Source: Diplocarpon mali (Eukaryota; Ascomycota; Leotiomycetes; Helotiales; Drepanopezizaceae). Taken from it: a DNA stretch of 64,000 bases. Positions 58,369 through 64,000 of this stretch are shown in pieces. Numbering within the stretch: the first letter of the stretch is position 1; each line of letters starts with the position of its first letter. The stretch covers positions 31,415-95,414 of the forward strand of contig JAENRP010000090.1 of the NCBI GenBank assembly GCA_024741835.1, given 5' to 3'. The notes below the pieces were generated by a model. The model ran no database searches and was not told where the DNA came from. It saw nothing but the letters and a program-made list of their open reading frames with translations. The translations under genes and the position numbers were made by a program.

Positions 58369-60100
58369 AATGAAGAAGTTCTTCTCTACTAGGGACGGCT
58401 TTTAATAATATCCTACCCCTTTTGAAAATCGATTCGCAGTTGTTTCAACTTTCGATAGAGTCAGGATTTTAAAGATCTTTTAGACAAACTAAGAGCTTAA
58501 GTATAGCTTATTAATTAGTATAATTGAAGAACGCTTTTATTAATTGGATTTTCTTAACTACTCCTTTTGTAGAAGTACTATAGGCAGAAGTTAGGAGAGC
58601 ACTATGCTATTAGAACCCTTTTTCTATAGAACCCCTTTTTCACCGAATCCCTATTGAAATTAAAATCGGTAAAATGAATTCTAGCTAAAAGTTAGTAGAT
58701 ATAAAATATGCCTGGATCGTTTAAGGAATTAGCTTCTATAGGGAGTACCCTTACCCTAGCCCTTAGGGCTGGACCTTCCTCTGCTGCTAAAGGCAAAAGA
58801 CTATAACGCTATAGCTAAGCCAATTAAGATGAATAAGACTTTTTAAACCTAAATGTCTTATAAAGAATAGTCTTAGGTTTAAAGGAATCTATATAACGCT
58901 AAGATCAATCTAATTAATAATTATAAAGCGAGATTAATAGGATTGCCTAGGCTATCTTTAGCTTAAAGACCCTAGCTTATTAAAGCTAAGAGACGGCTTA
59001 GCGCATATATTAGACTATTAAGTAAGAATCTACCTACCTTTAAGATACCTAGCCTTCTTTAAAAGTTAATATAAATATAAAATAGCTAAAAATTCAGCTA
59101 ATTGAAAAGATCACCCCCTTTAATAATAGGACCTCTTTAATATATAAGTAGTAGTTAACTTTAGTCTAAGACCAATTGCAAGTTAACGCCGACTTATATT
59201 TAAATGAGCGAGCTCGCTAAGCCCTTATTTAAGGATCTACTATAAGATAAGCCTAAATATACCTTAAACCCTAGTATCTTTCGGAGACGAACCCCTTCTA
59301 GAACTATTAAGAAATAGTAGAACTGCTAAGCAATTACTTTTTAATTAGCTAAGAGGTAGACCTATTCTAATCTACTTTCTATTACCTTTATATAAAGGAA
59401 GCCGGCTATTCTAAGGAAACTTTCCCTTAGTTTTAAGCCTAATTCTAATTTGCTATAATTTAAAGAAAGGTCTTAAGATCTGAGTAGTTCTTCTTTATAT
59501 AAAATAAGATTACCCTTTAGCTTAAAGCTACCTACGCCCTAGCTAAGGCCTTTTAAAGGAAGGACTATACTATTATAATTAATTAATTAAATGCCTTTAA
59601 TACCAAATGCTAAAGTAACTAACTTCTTAACCCTTCGACTAAAAGCAAGGCGACCCTAGTATTATACTAAAAGATATCCGATTCGCTCTCTAATAAGACC
59701 GCTCGCAGTCTAAGCACTAGAAGTACTACCTAAGTTTCTAAGATACTAGCCTTAAAACCGACTACCCCTTTTTACTAAGATATGCCAGCTAAGGCTAGTT
59801 CTCTTACTTTACCTCTTAAGTAAGCCACCTATTAGACCTATAGTAAAATTAATTATTATAAGACTAAGTGCCCTTTTGCAAATAAGATTAATACTTTAAA
59901 AGATATAAAGGAAGCTAATCCGACTTTAGACTTAATTAAGAATAGGATCGAAATAAAAGAAGATTAGGAAAATGAAGAGGCTTAAGAAAAGACTCTTACT
60001 TAGGCTTGCAAAAGTGCGACTTATTAAAGCTAGATCTTAACTCTTTAATAAGAAGGAAGTAATTCCTAACCTCTTATACTATTAGTATAAATAGACTTAA
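58369..60100 (+). pseudogene. gag region of the plus-strand chromovirus, RIP-degraded
   Basis: An ATG 3 bp after the LTR opens MKKFFSTRDGF, then YPTPFENRFAVVSTFDRVRI with TAA/TAG interruptions. Near 59820-59890 a decayed knuckle-like motif YSKINYYKTKCPFANK is visible, with Tyr where Cys is expected. Frames shift or break often, so boundaries with pol are approximate. Confidence 0.55.
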
Positions 60101-63100
60101 AGTATTATTATTAGCTTTAATAGATACTAAAGCCTTTAATTACCTATTTTTAAATCGTTCCCTTTTTATATATCTTTTAAAAGCGATCAGCTTTTAAATT
60201 CTTCTTCTTTTAGCCCTTATTCCTATCTATGGATTTTAAAATACTATTTGCGTATAAGCTATATACTATATATGCTTTCACTTAATAATTAATAGAAGGC
60301 GTATTTATAACTACCTTTAGGTTATTCTTAACTTAAGCTAGCGTAATACTATTATTAAAGTCAAATGGATATGCCGATTCTAACTTAAACTTAATCTAAA
60401 GGAAAACCAATTTATATAGCCTTTATATTACCTCCTATCTCCTTAATTCGCAAAGGAAATCGTCATTCGTCTTCCCTCTTCTAAAGGACTTTAGATCCGA
60501 TCCGATTATTAAGCTAATATTAATCGCAGAGAATAGGAAATAGCTATAAACGAAGCTTAATAGATTAATAGAAGATAGTCTTATATTAATTTAATAGTCC
60601 TAGCTAGGCGTAAGATCCCTATTACTATTATTAGGCCAGCACCCTAGCCTATAATTAAGCTAGATCTAGGAAAACAGTCTAATATAAATCGACTATAATC
60701 TAACCCTATTTACAAATGCCCTAAAGCAGCAGTTCCTATTTGCAAAATTAGTACTAATACCTTTTATTATAATATAAAGCGTAAGGAGATTAAGTTCTTT
60801 TAAACTAGTATTTATAAAATAGATAGGATTCTAAAGGAAAGATATAAGCTTAAGAATCCTAATATTGAAAAGCTAATTAATAATCGACTCTTAAAATAGT
60901 ACTAATTGCTAAGATAAGCCTTCTTAAAAAGGGACGCAGATACCCTCCCTTCCTATTAGTATTATAATTATAAGATATAGCTAAAAGGGCCTTTGCCTAA
61001 CGCCTATTCGCCCCTTTACTATCAATCTACTAAAGAGCTTAAGGTTATAAAGGAGTACCTACTTGAGAATTTAGATAAAGGCTTTATTAAGATAAGTACT
61101 AGCCCCTTTGCTTCGCTAGTGCTATTTGTAAAGAAGGCTGACGGTAGCCTTCGATTTTATATAGACTATCAGAAGCTAAACGCACTAACTTAAAAGGACA
61201 CTTACTTAATCCTAAGGATAGACGAGCTTTTAAGGCGAGTATCTAAAGCTAAGATTTTTATAAAACTAGATATTCGAGCCGCTTTTAATCAAATATAAAT
61301 AGACCTTAAATTTAAGGAATATACTACCTTTTAAATAAGGTATAGATCCTATAAATATAAGGTTCTCCCTTTCGGCCTTTGTAATAGACCTAGTACTTAC
61401 TAGTGCTATATAAATAATATTCTTTTAAATTACTTAAATGATTTTTATATAGCGTATTTAAATAATATTTTAATTTACTTTAAGAATATTAAAAAGCACT
61501 AAGGATATATTAAAAAGGTATTAAAACAACTTTTAAAAGCTGGCCTTTAAGTAGATATTAAGAAGTGCGAGTTCTATATTACTTAAACTTAATATCTTAA
61601 ATATATTTTAATAACAACTGGGATTAAACCAGACTTTGAAAAGGTCGAACTATTATACAATTAAAAGTACTTAAAAACTATTACTAAAGTAAAGTCCTAC
61701 CTAGGATTTTATAAGTTCTATTAATAATTCATTTGCAACTTTAAGCTAATCGCTAAACCCCTCTTAATTCTAACCTAACTGATAGTGCCTTAAAATTAGA
61801 TAGAAGAGTGCTAAATTGCTTTTAAAGAGCTTTGTAAGCAGTTGCTTTCGATTTAGCAGATTTACTATTTTAACCCCGACTTGCCTATAAAGCTAGAAAC
61901 TAATGCTTTTAATAGCATTATCGCTAGAGTACTTTCTTAATAATACTCTAATAAGTAATAGTATCCAATTAGCTTCTATTTGCATATACTCTCTAGCTAT
62001 AAACCTAATTAGAAAATATATAATAAGGAACTCTTTACTATTATTAAATCCTACTATAAATAGAGACCTGAGCTTATATTACTTAAGGAGTAAGTTGATA
62101 TTTACTTAGATTATCGCTCCCTTAAGTACTTTATAACTACTAAGGTTTTAACTGCAAAATAGTACTAATAGATAGAATTCCTATCTAACTTCAATTTTCA
62201 AATCGTATACACTCTTAATAAAGACAACTGGAAGGCTGATATTCTTAGCTATTAAAAGCAGGATATGCCGGTTTATAAGCAAGCGAAGCTAGATAGCCGA
62301 TCTTAGGTTCTGATTTCCTTAGCTTAATTAAACCCTTAAATCAATACTGAACTAGCTGACAAATTTCTTATCGAATCTGCCGAAGGCACCCTTGCCCTAA
62401 TATTAACTAATAATTCCAATTCGACCTTAAATCAACTTAAGGATTCCTTTAATTTAATTAAAAAGCTTTATTAAGATAACTGCGAATCCTTTTAAAAGAT
62501 TCGCACCAACCTTCTTAAAAACTACTCTTTAAAAGACAGATTGCTTTACTTTAAGGAGCGTCTTTGCATATACTGCAATACTCCTTTATATACTTATCTA
62601 ATTTAAAAAGCTTATAATCAACCTTTAAGTGCGCACCTTAATAGCTTAAAGACTTATTAGCTTCTTACTTTTAAGTACTATTAAGTTAGGATAGGTTCGG
62701 ATTGCAAAAGATTTATTATAAACTGCAGACCTTATCAATTTTCGCATTTAAAGATAATTAAGCAATAAGGCCTTTTATAGCCCTTTCCTATTCCTAATTA
62801 TCTTATATAGCACTTATATATAGATTTTAAGGATTTTCCTTTTAATAAGTACGGTTTTGATCGAATCCTGGTTTTTATAAACCGACTTAGTAAGAGCGCT
62901 ATTACAATTCCTTATTAAAAAGATATCAACGCTTAAGGAACTACCCGATTATTCGTTTAGTAGATATATCGATTCGGCTATACTCTAGAGATAATTACCT
63001 TAGACTAAGGCCTCTAATTCGTCTCTTTATTTTAAAAAGAGTTCTACTATATTATTAATATTAAGATTAAACTCTCTATAGTATACTATAAGAAGACTAA

Positions 63101-63950
63101 TAGCCAAATAGAGATTATAAATAAGTATATTAATTTAAGGCTAAGGCCTTTTATTAATTACTATTAAGATAATTAGAGTAAACTGATTCTATTAATAGAT
63201 TATATGCAATCGACTTTACCTTATACTTCGATCGGTATAACCCTATATTAGCTTAAGTATAGAATTGCACCTTAGATAAGTTAGGATTAGATCTCTTTAA
63301 AAACGTCTAACCTATAGGAGAAATTAAACTAAGTAAAAGCTAAGCTAGTAGCAAAGAGGATGCACGCAGCTTAAGAAGTAGCAAAAGGCAATATAGAACG
63401 CGCCTAAGAGAAAATGCATAAGTCTACAAATCAACACTAAAGGGAGATTGATTAGAAACCTAAAGATATAGTCTACCTCTTAATAAAAAATCTTAAGAAC
63501 TACCGCCTTAGTAGGAAACTGGCTAATTAATAGGATAGTCCTTTCAAGGTTCTTAAGAAGGTAGGCAATTTATATTAGATCAAGCTACTTATAAGTTTTA
63601 TAATATATAATATCTTTACGCTAAAGCTATTATTCAAAGATCTATAAAACCCTTTGCTAGGTTAGGAATAACCTTAGCCTATTATAGAAAAGATCGCTAG
63701 GTAAAAAGAGTATAAAGTATCTAAGATATTAAGTGTACGCCTATCTTAAGGAAAGCTAAAGTACTAGGTCAAATGGACTAGTTATAACCTTAATTTAAGT
63801 TAGTATTATACTTTAAATTTTATAAGATCCTTATATAAGATTCGCGACTTTTATTAGGCTAATCTTATAAAGCTAAGACCACTTTAAAACCTATAAGCTT
63901 AGCTAAAGGCTTAGGAAAGTGGTATAAATAATTATAATCATTTAGAAGAT
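60101..63950 (+). pseudogene. pol of the plus-strand chromovirus: RT, RNase H, integrase, chromodomain
   Basis: RT is clearest: LPNAYSPLYYQSTKELKVIK (60993 on), KGFIKISTSPFASLVLFVKK, ADGSLRFYIDYQKLNALT, then IFIKLDIRAAFNQI and KYKVLPFGLCNRPSTY. The YxDD box reads YLNN at 61455-61466, so both catalytic Asp codons are mutated. RNase H-like sequence follows (KLETNAFNSIIARVL; YNKELFTIIKSYYK). The integrase core has SLYTYLI-type linker and HLYIDFKDFPFNKYGFDRIL, plus KTNSQIEIINKYINLRLRPF. The C-terminus carries a chromodomain around 63730-63880 (GKLKY, VKWTSYN, YYTLNFIRSLYKIRDFY), which defines a chromovirus. Stops are TAA/TAG. Confidence 0.8.
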
Positions 63951-64000
63951 AATAGGCCAGATGTAAAATAGGTTAGTAAATAAATCTAAAAATACAAATA

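Larger units (their letters stand above)
58060..64000 (+). mobile_element. RIP-mutated Ty3/gypsy chromovirus, plus-strand copy (cut by window end)
   Basis: A second copy of the same family, starting with a full 5' LTR (58060-58365). It is inserted into the 5' LTR of the minus-strand copy. The window ends in or just after its chromodomain region, so the 3' part, including any antisense ORF, polypurine tract and 3' LTR, is not visible. Its sequence is the reverse complement of 52300-57944 with transitions spread throughout. Confidence 0.8.

Noticed and set aside
49000..64000. Possible use of a variant genetic code with TAA/TAG read as Gln
   Set aside because: All intact genes in the window end with ordinary stop codons, including TAA and TAG. 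The retroelement copies also show other C-to-T and G-to-A damage (YLDD to YLNN, Cys to Tyr), which fits RIP rather than recoding.

Overview
The window is nuclear DNA from a filamentous ascomycete (Pezizomycotina). Genes carry short GT-AG introns with CTAAC-like branch sites, and the protein families fit: fungalysin M36, Rgd2/Rga8-type RhoGAP, CypB and a DUF3494 ice-binding protein. AT-rich repeats carry the C-to-T / G-to-A damage expected of repeat-induced point mutation (RIP). The species cannot be told from sequence alone; a secreted ice-binding protein would suit a cold-exposed fungus.

The first ~21.6 kb is the gene-dense part. In order it holds: a possible small hypothetical gene (1280-1880, -); a four-exon secreted DUF3494 protein (3593-4773, -); a membrane-anchored ER cyclophilin B (6531-7636, -) divergent from mitochondrial ribosomal protein uS13m (7894-8352, +); a basic hypothetical protein (9016-10106, -); an F-BAR/DEP/RhoGAP protein (12535-15314, -); a type II membrane M19 dipeptidase (16175-17720, +); and an intronless 828-residue protein with G-x3-G-x3-G motifs (19075-21561, -). 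These are mostly housekeeping, trafficking or secretory genes and show no cluster logic.

From ~21.6 to ~42 kb the sequence is AT-rich and gene-poor, with a 27-N gap at 31898-31924. It contains a two-exon hypothetical gene (27862-29002, +), a five-exon secreted fungalysin metalloprotease (34971-37182, -), one or two possible small secreted or small ORFs, and stretches that read like decayed coding sequence. From 42 to 48.5 kb gene density recovers: an intronless nuclear-type hypothetical protein (42038-43198, +), a GNAT acetyltransferase (44466-45223, -) and a five-exon aldehyde dehydrogenase (46794-48484, +), with an 8-bp minisatellite between the last two.

From ~49 to 64 kb the window is a nest of RIP-degraded LTR retrotransposons. 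A decayed gag (+) is interrupted at 50705 by a minus-strand Ty3/gypsy chromovirus whose 3' LTR is 50705-51011. That element's own 5' LTR is interrupted at 58060 by a second copy of the same family on the plus strand, which runs off the window end. The two copies form inverted arms of ~5.7 kb. Between the pol chromodomain and the polypurine tract of the minus element lies a long antisense Cys-rich reading frame broken only by TAA/TAG. This is the most unusual structure in the window. I found no tRNA, rRNA, CRISPR or biosynthetic gene cluster.

All gene models are hand-spliced from the sequence, with phase checked at every junction; family assignments come from motif recognition, not from a database search.
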